Shown: one piece after another, positions 28,422 to 37,293 of the stretch
Layout of the letters: every line of letters starts with the position of its first letter
Position numbering within the stretch: position 1 is the stretch's first letter
Source: Streptomyces tibetensis
Lineage (GTDB): Bacteria; Actinomycetota; Actinomycetes; Streptomycetales; Streptomycetaceae
Assembly: GCF_007655005.1 (NCBI RefSeq)
Contig: NZ_SZVW01000001.1
Span: 124,001 to 188,000, forward strand
Length of the DNA stretch: 64,000 nucleotides
Direction: 5' to 3'
Position numbers and translations under genes: made by a program
The notes under the pieces: model-generated
What the model saw: the letters and a program-made list of their open reading frames with translations, nothing else
What the model was told of the DNA's origin: nothing
The model's database searches: none

Positions 28422-29114
28422 ATGGCAGACGGTGGAGCGATGAGACGCGTGGAAACGGGTGGTGCGGCAGGCTTCTGGACGCCCGGGAGCCGGATCCTGT
28501 GGCGGTACCGGGAGAACGGCGGCACGCAGGTGCACATCGCGCGCCCCGTCACCGTCGTCCGGGACGACGCGGACCTGCTCGCCGTGTGGCTGGCGCCCGG
28601 CACCGAGTGCGTGAAGCCCGTGCTCGCCGACGGCACGCCCGTCCACCTGGAGCCGCTGGAGTCGCGCTACACCAAGCCGCGGACCGTGCAGCGCGACCGG
28701 TGGTTCGGCACGGGCGTGCTGAAGCTGGCCCGGCCCGGCGAGCCCTGGTCGGTCTGGCTGTTCTGGGAGCCGGGCTGGCAGTTCAAGAACTGGTACGTGA
28801 ACCTGGAGGAACCTCTGACCCGTTGGGCCGGCGGCGTCGACTCCGTCGACCACTTCCTGGACATCTCCGTCCATCCCGACCGCAGTTGGCACTGGCGGGA
28901 CGAGGACGAGTTCGCCCAGGCCCGCCGGGACGGGCTGATGGACGACCAACTGGCGGAAAAGGTACAGGAGGCGGGACGGGACGCCGTGGAGGTGATCCGC
29001 GCCTGGGGGCCGCCGTTCTCGGAAGGCTGGCAGCACTGGCGCCCGGATCCCTCCTGGGCTGTACCGTCACTGCCGGAGGACTGGGACCGTACGCCTGCGC
29101 ATGTGTCCTCATGA
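28422..29114 (+). CDS. DUF402 (FomD-like) hydrolase-type protein
   Basis: A 230-residue DUF402 protein. The core has RILWRYRENGGTQVHIARPVTVV, then LFWEPGWQFKNWYVNLEEPLTRW and FLDISVHPDRSWHWRDEDEFAQA; the acidic residues of the last block form the metal site in FomD-type nucleotidyl hydrolases. The biological substrate is unknown. A TATAAT-like TAATAT at 28410-28415 lies 7 bp before the ATG, so the mRNA may be leaderless. An ATG at 28440 behind GGTGGAG is the alternative start. Confidence 0.85.
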   Translation: MADGGAMRRVETGGAAGFWTPGSRILWRYRENGGTQVHIARPVTVVRDDADLLAVWLAPGTECVKPVLADGTPVHLEPLESRYTKPRTVQRDRWFGTGVLKLARPGEPWSVWLFWEPGWQFKNWYVNLEEPLTRWAGGVDSVDHFLDISVHPDRSWHWRDEDEFAQARRDGLMDDQLAEKVQEAGRDAVEVIRAWGPPFSEGWQHWRPDPSWAVPSLPEDWDRTPAHVSS

Positions 29115-29436
29115 GACCCTTGCTGCGCCCCCGGGCAAGAAACGTAGGATCGTCCTCCGCAAGGGCGCGCGGCGGCAACCACCGGAGCACGCGCTGGGCT
29201 TGACCGATCGTCACCGAGGGGCGGCAGGACGTGAGCGAGGGGTACGAGGGCAACACCGACAGGGCCTGCGCCACAGGCCCTGGGGGCCGTCAGAAGGCCC
29301 CTGCGGGCCGCAGACGGTCCGTCGGTGGCACAGGAACAACCTCTGACCACGCGGGAATTCCGTTCCTGGGGCACGTAATCCGGGTATCGGAGTTTCGGCG
29401 GGACCAACTGCGCGCGCGGCGCGCAGCCCCGGACGG
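29115..29436. other. Intergenic region before the PP2C regulator gene
   Basis: The 320-bp gap contains only the candidate small reading frame at 29231-29455. A GGAATT/CCGTTCCTGG stretch near 29350 could be part of a promoter, but no confident -35/-10 pair was found. Confidence 0.4.
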
Positions 29437-29455
29437 ATGGATTCGACACGCGTGA
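29231..29455 (+). CDS. Candidate small ORF upstream of and overlapping the PP2C gene
   Basis: A GTG start with GAGGGGCGGCAGGAC upstream opens 74 codons that overlap the next gene by 19 nt in another frame. Codon use is Streptomyces-like at the start (GC-rich third positions) but weakens after about 30 codons. No family is recognised. It could be a real leader peptide-type ORF, or chance. Confidence 0.25.
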   Translation: MSEGYEGNTDRACATGPGGRQKAPAGRRRSVGGTGTTSDHAGIPFLGHVIRVSEFRRDQLRARRAAPDGWIRHA

Positions 29456-31575
29456 CGGAGCAGCCGACCTCGTTCGAACGCCCCCAGGCGGGCGTCGACC
29501 CCGCGGACCCCCGCGGGGCTTTCGTGCATACCCCGGCACCGGCGCGTGCGCCCGGCGCCTTACCGGTACAGGGCCGCCCCGGCGGCGACGTCAGCGTTCC
29601 GGTCACGACGGCACACAGCACGCCGGGCACGTCGGAGCCGGGCACCTCCACGCCGTTCGGCAAGGGCAAGGACACCGTGAGCGACCCCGCCTCCGAGCAC
29701 TCCCAGCCGGGTGCCGAGCAGACCGCCGAGCGCGAGACGCCTCGGCCGCGCCCCGCCCCCGAGGGCATTCCGGTCCAGCCGGCCGACGAACAGGACCGGC
29801 CGCCGGTGAACAACGACGGGCAGGAGCGCCGCAGCGGCCAGAGCCTGCCACCCGGCCGCCCCACGCCGATGCGGCGGGACGGCGACCGGCTCAGGTTCGT
29901 GGGGGCCGCCACCCGGCGGATCGCCCGCGGCATCGACCTCGACGAGATCGTCATGGGGCTGTGCCGGGCCACCGTGCCCACCTTCTCCGACGCGATCCTG
30001 GTCTATCTGCGCGATCCGCTGCCCGTCGGCGACGAGCGGCCCACCGGACCGCTGGTGCTGCGGCTGCGCCGCACCGACCGGATACCGGCGGAGCGCGACA
30101 CCGAGAACGGCTTCCTGCCGGCCGCGCAGCCCGAACCGAACGAACTGGACACGGTCGGCGCCGAGCTGTGCGAGGTGCGGCCCGGCAGCGCACTCGCCGA
30201 GGTGCTGCGAGGCGTGCGCCCGGTGTTCACCGACGCTCCCGCGGCCCGCGCCGCGCTGCCGGAACTGCTCGGAGAGGACGGCGAGTTCGCCGTGCCGGAC
30301 GGGCAGCGCGCGATCCTCGCCCCGCTGCGCGGACGGCGCCGGGTGATCGGTGCCGCCCTGTTCCTGCGCCGCCCCGAGCGCGTCGCGTTCGACCCGGACG
30401 ACCTCCTGGTCGCCGCCCAGCTCGCCACGCACAGCGCCCTCGGCATCGACAAGGCCGTGCTGTACGGCCGCGAGGCCTACATCGCGGACGAGCTGCAGCG
30501 CACCATGCTGCCCGAGACGCTCCCCCGCCCGACGGGCGTGCGGCTGGCCTCCCGTTACCTGCCGGCGGCGGAGACGGCCCGGGTGGGCGGCGACTGGTAC
30601 GACGCGATCCCGCTGCCCGGCAGCCGGGTCGCCCTGGTCGTCGGTGACGTCATGGGCCACTCCATGACCTCGGCCGCCATCATGGGCCAGCTGCGCACCA
30701 CGGCCCAGACCCTCGCCGGTCTCGACCTGCCGCCGCAGGAGGTCCTGCACCACCTCGACGAACAGGCCCAGCGCCTCGGCGTGGACCGCATGGCGACCTG
30801 CCTCTACGCCGTGTACGACCCGGTATCGCACCGCATCACCATCGCCAACGCCGGTCATCCGCCGCCCGTCCTGCTGCACCTGGGCGGCCGCGCCGAGGTG
30901 CTGCGCGTGCCCGCCGGCGCCCCGATCGGGGTCGGCGGCGTGGACTTCGAGGCCGTGGAGCTGGACGCGCCGGCCGGGGCGACCCTGCTGCTCTACACCG
31001 ACGGTCTGGTCGAGTCCCGGCTGCGCGACGTGTGGACCGGCATCGAGCAGCTGCGGGAGAAGCTCGCCGCGGTCGCGCAGCTCACCGGGCCGGACCATCC
31101 GCCGCCCCTGGAAGCGCTGTGCGACGAGGTGCTCGACATGCTCGGCCCGGGTGACCGGGACGACGACATCGCGCTGCTCGCCGCCCGCTTCGACGGGATC
31201 GCGCCCAGCGACGTGGCGTACTGGTTCCTGGAGCCGGAGGACGCGGCCCCCGGCCGAGCCCGCCGGCTGGCCCGGCGCGCATTGCAGCGCTGGGGTCTGG
31301 AGGAGCTCAGTGACTCCGTCGAGCTGCTCGTCAGCGAGGTCGTCACCAACGCCGTGCGATACGCCTCGCGGCCGGTGACGCTGCGCCTGCTGCGCACGGA
31401 CGTGCTGCGCTGCGAGGTCGGCGACGACGTGCCGCAGCTGCCGCGGCTGCGCCAGGCACGCGCCACCGACGAGGGCGGCCGCGGGCTGTACCTGGTGAAC
31501 CGGATGGCCCGGCGCTGGGGCGCGACCCGGCTCAGCACGGGCAAGGTGGTCTGGTTCGAGTTGAACCGGGGCTGA
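29437..31575 (+). CDS. GAF-PP2C (SpoIIE)-HATPase signalling protein
   Basis: A 712-residue cytosolic regulator in four parts. They are a disordered N-terminus (1-145), a GAF-like sensor (about 150-340, start RIARGIDLDEIVMGLCRATVPTF), a SpoIIE/RsbU-type PP2C phosphatase (343-590; RVGGDWYDAIPLPGSRVALVVGDVMGHS; LLLYTDGLVESR; DDDIALLAARF) and a C-terminal HATPase/RsbW-like kinase domain (ELLVSEVVTNAVRYA; DEGGRGLYLVNRMARRWG). Fusion of phosphatase and anti-sigma-type kinase suggests control of an anti-sigma/anti-anti-sigma partner switch encoded elsewhere. No such partners are adjacent. Confidence 0.9.
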   Translation: MDSTRVTEQPTSFERPQAGVDPADPRGAFVHTPAPARAPGALPVQGRPGGDVSVPVTTAHSTPGTSEPGTSTPFGKGKDTVSDPASEHSQPGAEQTAERETPRPRPAPEGIPVQPADEQDRPPVNNDGQERRSGQSLPPGRPTPMRRDGDRLRFVGAATRRIARGIDLDEIVMGLCRATVPTFSDAILVYLRDPLPVGDERPTGPLVLRLRRTDRIPAERDTENGFLPAAQPEPNELDTVGAELCEVRPGSALAEVLRGVRPVFTDAPAARAALPELLGEDGEFAVPDGQRAILAPLRGRRRVIGAALFLRRPERVAFDPDDLLVAAQLATHSALGIDKAVLYGREAYIADELQRTMLPETLPRPTGVRLASRYLPAAETARVGGDWYDAIPLPGSRVALVVGDVMGHSMTSAAIMGQLRTTAQTLAGLDLPPQEVLHHLDEQAQRLGVDRMATCLYAVYDPVSHRITIANAGHPPPVLLHLGGRAEVLRVPAGAPIGVGGVDFEAVELDAPAGATLLLYTDGLVESRLRDVWTGIEQLREKLAAVAQLTGPDHPPPLEALCDEVLDMLGPGDRDDDIALLAARFDGIAPSDVAYWFLEPEDAAPGRARRLARRALQRWGLEELSDSVELLVSEVVTNAVRYASRPVTLRLLRTDVLRCEVGDDVPQLPRLRQARATDEGGRGLYLVNRMARRWGATRLSTGKVVWFELNRG

Positions 31576-31593
31576 AGGGCCGTAGGGACGAGC

Positions 31594-31625
31594 GAAGGAC
31601 GCCCGGTGTTCACCGGGCGCCCTTC
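31594..31625. terminator. Terminator after the PP2C regulator gene
   Basis: CGCCCGGTG (31600-31608) pairs with CACCGGGCG (31611-31619) around TT, extended by GAAGG/CCTTC on the flanks. It is nearly the same sequence as the terminator at 32826-32855. Confidence 0.88.
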
Positions 31626-31937
31626 CTTCTGCCGATCCCGTGATCTTCGCGTGTCGCTCGACCTCACGTTTTCAGCAGTCTTCAGGCCGACCCTTGTGAT
31701 CCTGAGCCACAGGTGTTCCACAGGATGCCCGCAGAGGCGCTGCCCGACCAATCGCCGAGGCGTGCCCGGACGTAGACGGCCGTTCTCTCCTTGATCAGTA
31801 CTGCCCGCCGCCGCCCGGGTATTCGATGATGGCTATGACGGAGTGACCATCCTTCGAGACATCCTTCAGTGAGGCAAATGGCGACCTTCCAGGTGATTCC
31901 CGACATCCCGCCACGAAATTCGAATCCCCGCCCATGC

Positions 31938-31975
31938 TATAATACCCGTCGCTTGTTGCGGACAATGCATGCATT
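31938..31975 (+). promoter_or_regulatory. Consensus -10 box and adjacent 12-bp palindrome
   Basis: TATAAT at 31938-31943 is a rare perfect -10 in this GC-rich genome; the -35 is weak (near GAAATT/TTCGAA). AATGCATGCATT (31964-31975) is a perfect palindrome just past the expected start point, well placed for a repressor. It would drive the small secreted protein gene at 32021. Confidence 0.5.
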
Positions 31976-32020
31976 TTCCGTAGCGGCTTGCTAATTTCAA
32001 ATAGAACTTGGGGGTATTCT

Positions 32021-32434
32021 GTGAAATTCCGAAGCGTGCTGGTTGCCGCGCTGGGAGTGCTCGCCCTTTCCACTCTCGCAACAACGCCGGCCTCCGCGGA
32101 GGCCGGGTGGCAGTCGCTCGGTAATAGCGAGTTCTCTCCGGACGCGGACGGTAACGGCTGCCACACCAAGAATTTCTCTTCGGGTGGCGGTTACATCAAG
32201 GTGTCTTTCTACAGGCCCGGACACCCGGACGACTCGACGACCGTTCGCCTCTATGAGTACGACTCGAACAACGCGGATGAACTGATGTACACGTGGTCCA
32301 CGTACGATTCCACGAATCAGACGTTCTTCGTTGATACGTTCACTGACGGAGACAACGGAAAAGCCGAAATCTATCTCAAGCTGTCGTCCGATGCAGACTG
32401 CACGGGTGCCCCTTGGGTCCACGTCGACGACTGA
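32021..32434 (+). CDS. Small secreted protein of unknown function
   Basis: A 137-residue exported protein. The signal peptide (KFRSVLVAALGVLALSTLA, cleavage after ASA near residue 29) is followed by an acidic beta-rich mature part of about 107 residues with only two cysteines (NGCHTK and DADCTG), which could form one disulfide. The GTG at 32021 has TTGGGGG 8 bp upstream. Codon use is less GC-rich than the neighbours, and a transposase remnant follows at once, suggesting acquisition by transfer. No family recognised. Confidence 0.75.
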   Translation: MKFRSVLVAALGVLALSTLATTPASAEAGWQSLGNSEFSPDADGNGCHTKNFSSGGGYIKVSFYRPGHPDDSTTVRLYEYDSNNADELMYTWSTYDSTNQTFFVDTFTDGDNGKAEIYLKLSSDADCTGAPWVHVDD

Positions 32435-32451
32435 CGATCAAAAGGCGCTAC

Positions 32452-32757
32452 CTGCACGCTCTTGCTGGCATGGCCCGGCTGATGCGCTGGGCCATGGTTC
32501 GTCTCTGTAACACGGTCCGCAAGGGCGTGTCCGAGTTGGAGGCCGGCGAGGAGCCTCTGGGGCGGGTGCGGCGGCCGGGCGGAGGCCGCAAAAGGGCCGC
32601 AGATCTCGATCCGGGGCTGCGGTCGGCCCTCCTGGCGCTGGTCGAGCCGGACGAGCGAGGCGATCCGATGTCCCCGCTGCGGTGGACGGTGAAGTCGACC
32701 CGCACGCTGGCACGGGAGCTGGCGCGGACCGGGCACAAAGTCACCGGCTCAACCCTC
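32452..32757 (+). pseudogene. Transposase remnant, ISAzo13-like
   Basis: About 100 codons resemble the N-terminal half of ISAzo13-family DDE transposases: VRKGVSELEAGEEPLGRVRR, then PGGGRKRAADLDPGLRSALL and DPMSPLRWTVKSTRTLAREL. The beginning and the whole catalytic part are missing, and the frame ends in unrelated sequence. No terminal inverted repeats were found. Confidence 0.72.
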
Positions 32758-32825
32758 AACACCCCACCCATACAGGCAAAATGCCCGCGACCAGGCCTTC
32801 TGCAGCACCCTTCAGGCGCATGCGC

Positions 32826-32855
32826 AAGGGCGCCCGGTCTTCACCGGGCGCCCTT
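32826..32855. terminator. Terminator downstream of the PBP gene
   Basis: AAGGGCGCCCGGT (32826-32838) pairs perfectly with ACCGGGCGCCCTT (32843-32855) around CTTC. It lies just past the end of the minus-strand PBP gene and can also stop plus-strand transcripts. Confidence 0.92.
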
Positions 32856-32878
32856 CGATGTCTTCTCCTGGTCATTCT

Positions 32879-35194
32879 TTACTGGTCGTCGCCCGGCCTG
32901 ATCGGGTCGAACGGGTCGCCGCCGTCGCCCGGCGGTGTCGTCTGCGGGGTCGTGGGCGGGGTGACGCTGGGCGGGTTCGTCGACGGGGTGGCCGGCGGGG
33001 ACGACGAGGGTTCCTCCGTCGTCGGCGGCGGGGACGACGAGGGCGCCTCGGTCGTCGGCTCCTTCGTCGGCTCCTTGGTCGGCTCCTTCGTGGGCGTCGG
33101 CGTCCAGGTCGGCTGGACGGCCGCGCCCTGCTGGGTCTCCAGGTCGAACTTGCTGATGTCACCCATCACGCCGAAGGTGTACTGCGCCCAGATCCGCGCC
33201 GGGAAGTCGCCGCCGTTGATCCGGGGCTCGCCGGCCGCCTTGTACATCGGAACCTGGGCGTGGGTCTTGGCGTCCTCGCCGAACAGGCCCACCGAGGTGA
33301 CCAGCTTCGGTGTGTAGCCGGTGAACCAGGCCGACTTGTTGTTGTCGGACGTACCCGTCTTGCCCGCGACCTGCTGGCCGTCGCGCAGGGGGTTGTTGCG
33401 CACGGACGCCTGTGCGGTGCCGTCGTCGACCACGCCGGTCAGCACCGAGGTGACCGAGTCGGCGGCCTCGCGGCTGATGACCGGGTCGCCGATCGGGTCG
33501 GGCATGGGGACCGTCTGGTTCAGGTGCTCCGCCGACTTCAGAACGGCCGGGGTGACCTTCCTGCCGTGGTTGTCGAGGGTCGCGTAGACGCCGGCCATCT
33601 GCAGGGGGCTGGCGCCCATGCTGCCGAGGGTCTGCGCGGGCACGGCCTCCATGTTGTCGGTGTCCATGCCGAGCTTGCCGGCGACCTTCACCACCTCGGA
33701 CATGCCGACGTCGACGCCCATCTGCGCGAAGACCGAGTTGACGGACTTGTTCATGGCCGTCTGGACGGAGATCGGGCCGTAGTCGCGGTCGTCCTCGTTC
33801 TCGGGCGCGAAGCCGACCTTGGTGCCGTCCTCCACGACCTGGCGCTTGCTCGTGCCGTCGTAGACCGTGTTCGCGTTGATCGGCTTGCCGTCCTGCGTCT
33901 TCGCCTGTTCCTCCAGGGCCGCGGCCAGGATGACCGGCTTGAAGGTGGAGGCGGGCTGGTAGTCGGCGCGGGTGGCGTTGTTGGTGTAGTGCTTGAAGTA
34001 GTCCTCGCCGCCGTACATCGCGACCACGGCGCCGGTCTTCGGGTTCACCGACGCGGCACCGGCCTGGACGTCTCCGTCCACCTTGCGCTTGTCGGGGTCG
34101 AGATTGCTGGTCAGCTGCTGCTTGACGGACTTCTCCAGCGCCGCCTGCTTCTTCTTGTCGATGTTGAGCGTGAGCGTCCAGCCGCCGGCGTTGACCAGCG
34201 CCTCGGCTTCCTTGGTGTTGTCTGCGGTGCCGTCGGCGACGAGCTGCTTCTCCAGCGCCGCGTTGGCCGCGTTGACCAGGTAGCCCTTCTGGCCCTCCAT
34301 GCCGGGGGCGGGCTTGGGCTCCTTGGGCACCGGGAACTTCATGCCGGCCCGCTCGGACGCGCTCAGCCAGCCCTCGTCGACCATGTTGTCCAGGACGTAG
34401 TTCCAGCGCGCCTTCACCAGCTTCTTACCCTCCTTCGAGGCGACGGCCCAGTCGTACTGGCTGGGGGCCTGCAGGAGTGCGGCGAGGTAGGCGCCCTGCG
34501 CGACGTCGAGCTTCTCGGCGTCCGTGCCGTAGTAGGCCTGCGCGGCGGCCTGGATGCCGTAGGCGTTGCGGCCGTAGTAGCTGGTGTTGATGTAGCCGGC
34601 GAGGATGTAGTCCTTGGACTTCTCCCGGTCCAGCTTCAGCGAGATGACCATCTCTTTGAGCTTGCGCGAGACGGTCTGTTCCTGCGTCAGGTAGTAGTTC
34701 TTGACGTACTGCTGGGTGATCGTCGAACCGCCCTGCGCGCCCCGGCCCGACAGCGTGTTGAACAGGCCGCGGGCGGTGCCCTTGAAGTCGACGCCGGAGT
34801 CCTTGAAGAAGGTCTTGTTCTCGGCCGCGACGAAGGTCAGCCGCACACCCTTGGGGACCCGGGACAGATCGACGTTCTCACGGTTGACCTTGCCGTCGCG
34901 GGCCATGATCGAGCCGTCGCTGTACTTGTAGATGTTGCTCTGCCGCTTGGCGTCGGCGTTCCCCTCGGGGATGCCGATCACCATGTACAGCACGACGAAG
35001 GCGCCCATGCCCAGCAGACACAGGCCGAGGAAGGTGCCGACGATCTTCTTCCAGGTGAAGAGCCTGCGTATGCCGCTCTTCCCGGCCGCGCCCGACGAAC
35101 GGTGGCTCTTGGGTGCCGCACGGCGCCCACCGCGCTGTCTTGCGCGTCTTTCTTCCGCTCGTCCCATGAGTCCGATCCGCTCCGCTTCGTTCAT
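32879..35194 (-). CDS. Bifunctional class A penicillin-binding protein
   Basis: A 771-residue peptidoglycan synthase. A basic cytoplasmic tail (1-48), one transmembrane helix (about 51-73), a GT51 glycosyltransferase domain (AAENKTFFKDSGVDFKGTAR; GAQGGSTITQQYVKN) and a transpeptidase domain follow in order. The active-site motifs are STFK (near 415), SVN and KTGTS. The last about 85 residues are a disordered Pro/Thr/Ser tail with KEPT repeats, common in Streptomyces PBPs. It is divergent from the SPFH gene. Confidence 0.95.
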   Translation of the reverse strand: MNEAERIGLMGRAEERRARQRGGRRAAPKSHRSSGAAGKSGIRRLFTWKKIVGTFLGLCLLGMGAFVVLYMVIGIPEGNADAKRQSNIYKYSDGSIMARDGKVNRENVDLSRVPKGVRLTFVAAENKTFFKDSGVDFKGTARGLFNTLSGRGAQGGSTITQQYVKNYYLTQEQTVSRKLKEMVISLKLDREKSKDYILAGYINTSYYGRNAYGIQAAAQAYYGTDAEKLDVAQGAYLAALLQAPSQYDWAVASKEGKKLVKARWNYVLDNMVDEGWLSASERAGMKFPVPKEPKPAPGMEGQKGYLVNAANAALEKQLVADGTADNTKEAEALVNAGGWTLTLNIDKKKQAALEKSVKQQLTSNLDPDKRKVDGDVQAGAASVNPKTGAVVAMYGGEDYFKHYTNNATRADYQPASTFKPVILAAALEEQAKTQDGKPINANTVYDGTSKRQVVEDGTKVGFAPENEDDRDYGPISVQTAMNKSVNSVFAQMGVDVGMSEVVKVAGKLGMDTDNMEAVPAQTLGSMGASPLQMAGVYATLDNHGRKVTPAVLKSAEHLNQTVPMPDPIGDPVISREAADSVTSVLTGVVDDGTAQASVRNNPLRDGQQVAGKTGTSDNNKSAWFTGYTPKLVTSVGLFGEDAKTHAQVPMYKAAGEPRINGGDFPARIWAQYTFGVMGDISKFDLETQQGAAVQPTWTPTPTKEPTKEPTKEPTTEAPSSSPPPTTEEPSSSPPATPSTNPPSVTPPTTPQTTPPGDGGDPFDPIRPGDDQ

Positions 35195-35361
35195 GTGTGC
35201 TCACGTGTCACACAGGTTCGCCGCTCAGGTCAGCTCAGAAAGCTAACACCGGGAGATAAGAGATAGGGCAGCCGATCCGGCCCTTTGCGGACGTGACAAT
35301 CAGCACCCATTCCCATCGGAACCGACGTTCGAGACACCCGCAGGGTTGCCAGGACCCAGAA

Positions 35362-35375
35362 AAGTGATATCACTT
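35362..35375. promoter_or_regulatory. Perfect 14-bp palindrome upstream of the SPFH gene
   Basis: AAGTGATATCACTT is a perfect palindrome 55 bp before the chosen SPFH start, in an AT-rich patch followed by TAGATAGATGG. It fits a dimeric repressor site (GntR- or TetR-like); the regulator is not in the window. Confidence 0.6.
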
Positions 35376-35429
35376 AGATAGATGGGAGCTATGCAGGAGT
35401 GGCTCCCCAGGGGAAACGGGGGATCACCC

Positions 35430-36365
35430 ATGTCCACATCGGAACCGCAGGTCACGGCGGACGTGCCCGAGATGCCGGCACCTCGTGTGCGGGAGTTCAC
35501 CGCGCACAGCATCGGCGGCGGGCTCGCCCTGCTGCTCGGCCTGCTCGGCCTGCTGACCGGCGCCGGTCTGATCGCGGCCGCCACCTCGGTGCGGCCGACG
35601 GGGGCGCAGGCCGGGCTGATCATCGGCGGCATCGTGATCGCGCTCGCGGCATTTCTCGCCATGTGCGGGCTGAACATGGTGGCCCCCGGCGAGGCCCGGG
35701 TCGTCCAGCTCTTCGGCCGGTACCGGGGCACCATCCGGCAGGACGGCCTGCGCTGGGTGAACCCCTTCACCTCGCGCACCAAGATCTCGACGCGGGTCCG
35801 CAACCACGAGACCGCCGTCCTCAAGGTCAACGACGCCTACGGCAACCCGATCGAGCTCGCCGCGGTCGTGGTGTGGCGCGTGGAGGACACCGCCCAGGCC
35901 ACGTTCGAGGTCGACGACTACATCGAGTTCGTCTCCACCCAGACCGAGGCGGCCGTGCGGCACATCGCCATCGAGTACCCCTACGACGCGCACGAGGAGG
36001 ACGGCCTCTCGCTGCGCGGCAACGCCGAGGAGATCACCGAGAAGCTCGCCGTGGAACTGCACGCGCGCGTGGAGGCGGCCGGCGTGCAGATCATCGAGTC
36101 CCGCTTCACGCACCTCGCGTACGCACCCGAGATCGCCTCGGCGATGCTCCAGCGGCAGCAGGCCGGCGCGGTGGTCGCGGCGCGGCGGCAGATCGTGGAC
36201 GGCGCGGTGGGCATGGTGGAGGCCGCGATCGCCCGGATCACCGAGCGGGACATCGTGGAGCTGGACTCCGAGCGGAAGGCGGCGATGGTCTCCAACCTGA
36301 TGGTGGTGCTGTGCGGCGACCGGGCCGCGCAGCCGGTCCTCAACACCGGGTCCCTCTACCAGTGA
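35430..36365 (+). CDS. SPFH/band 7 domain membrane protein
   Basis: A 311-residue protein with two N-terminal hydrophobic segments ([40 protein letters not shown]) and an SPFH domain ([47 protein letters not shown]), ending in a helix with [28 protein letters not shown] proteins scaffold membrane microdomains. The ATG at 35430 follows GGGGGAT at normal spacing; an ATG at 35382 is possible. Its stop overlaps the GTG of the following gene. Confidence 0.9.
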   Translation: MSTSEPQVTADVPEMPAPRVREFTAHSIGGGLALLLGLLGLLTGAGLIAAATSVRPTGAQAGLIIGGIVIALAAFLAMCGLNMVAPGEARVVQLFGRYRGTIRQDGLRWVNPFTSRTKISTRVRNHETAVLKVNDAYGNPIELAAVVVWRVEDTAQATFEVDDYIEFVSTQTEAAVRHIAIEYPYDAHEEDGLSLRGNAEEITEKLAVELHARVEAAGVQIIESRFTHLAYAPEIASAMLQRQQAGAVVAARRQIVDGAVGMVEAAIARITERDIVELDSERKAAMVSNLMVVLCGDRAAQPVLNTGSLYQ

Positions 36366-36640
36366 CGGTCCCCGACGAAGGCCAGGGCCCGCAGCGCCGG
36401 CCGCAGCAGCAGCGCAAGCAGGTGCTGCTGCGGCTGGACCCGGCGGTGTACGAGGCGCTCGCACGGTGGGCCGGGGACGAGCTGCGGTCGGCCAACGCGC
36501 AGATCGAGTTCCTGCTGCGGAAGGCGCTGGCGGAGGCGGGGCGCCTGCCGCGGGACACGGGACCACTGCCCCGGCGTGGACGGCCTCCCGGCCCTCCCGG
36601 CCCCCCCGGAGAGTCCGCCCCTGGTCCGCCCCCGGCCTGA
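36362..36640 (+). CDS. Small ribbon-helix-helix (Arc/CopG-like) protein
   Basis: A 92-residue protein. The middle (QVLLRLDPAVYEALARWAGDELRSANAQIEFLLRKAL, about 20-56) has the strand-helix-helix pattern of Arc/MetJ DNA-binding proteins, flanked by a Gln/Arg-rich start and a Pro-rich tail. The GTG start overlaps the SPFH stop (GTGA). It may autoregulate the pair or act as an antitoxin-like protein; no toxin partner is seen. Confidence 0.78.
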   Translation: MTVPDEGQGPQRRPQQQRKQVLLRLDPAVYEALARWAGDELRSANAQIEFLLRKALAEAGRLPRDTGPLPRRGRPPGPPGPPGESAPGPPPA

Positions 36641-36727
36641 ACGCACGGGCTCCACGGCTGTTGCGGAACCGTGACAACCTGTCCCGACCTGCACCGCCGT
36701 ACCGCCCGCCATGAGCTGCACACCCGG

Positions 36728-36749
36728 CGTATACACATCGCGTATACAC
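36728..36749. promoter_or_regulatory. Direct-repeat operator candidate upstream of padR
   Basis: CGTATACAC occurs at 36728-36736 and 36741-36749, each containing the GTATAC palindrome, with ATGTAC shortly after. The site is 20-40 bp before the PadR start and fits autoregulation of the padR-ABC operon. Confidence 0.65.
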
Positions 36750-36768
36750 CCCATGTACAGTCCTGCTC

Positions 36769-37293
36769 ATGTCCATCGGTCACACTCTCCTGGGGCTCCT
36801 GGAGTCCGGCCCGCGCCACGGTTACGACCTGAAGCGGGCCTTCGACGAGAAGTTCGGTCATGACCGGCCCCTCCACTACGGCCAGGTCTACTCGACGATG
36901 TCCCGGCTGCTGAAGAACGGGCTCGTCGAAGTCGACGGCATCGAGGCGGGCGGCGGTCCCGAGCGCAAGCGGTACGCGATCACCGAGGCCGGCATCACCG
37001 ACGTCGCGCGCTGGCTCGCCACGCCCGAGAAGCCGGAGCCGTACCTCCAGTCGACCCTCTACACCAAGATCGTCCTCGCGCTGCTCACCCACCGCGAGGC
37101 CGGTGACATCCTCGACACCCAGCGCTCGGAGCACCTGCGCAGCATGCGGATCCTCACCGACCGCAAGCGCAAGGGCGACCTGGCCGACCAGCTCATCTGC
37201 GACCACGCCCTGTTCCACCTGGAGGCGGACCTGCGCTGGCTTGAGCTGACCGCGGCGCGTCTGGAGAAGCTCCGTGAGGCGGTGACCCGGTGA
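36769..37293 (+). CDS. PadR-family transcriptional regulator
   Basis: A 174-residue winged-helix regulator. The N-terminal DNA-binding domain (SIGHTLLGLLESGPRHGYDLKRAFDEKF; LHYGQVYSTMSRLLKNGLVE) is followed by a helical C-terminal Vir_act_alpha_C domain. PadR proteins of this size usually repress adjacent drug or peptide exporters. The next gene starts inside its stop (GTGA), so regulator, ATPase and permease form one coupled operon. Confidence 0.93.
   Translation: MSIGHTLLGLLESGPRHGYDLKRAFDEKFGHDRPLHYGQVYSTMSRLLKNGLVEVDGIEAGGGPERKRYAITEAGITDVARWLATPEKPEPYLQSTLYTKIVLALLTHREAGDILDTQRSEHLRSMRILTDRKRKGDLADQLICDHALFHLEADLRWLELTAARLEKLREAVTR

Larger units (their letters stand above)
31576..32020. 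other. Lower-GC promoter region of an inserted islet
   Basis: After the terminator, base composition falls clearly below the surroundings (runs such as AATTTCAAATAGAAC). It holds a consensus TATAAT at 31938 and a perfect palindrome at 31964-31975. No coding sequence is supported before 32021. Confidence 0.5.

Noticed and set aside
31576..32880. Complete mobile element around the small secreted protein
   Set aside because: The transposase part lacks both ends and no terminal inverted repeats or target-site duplication were found; only a remnant can be claimed.
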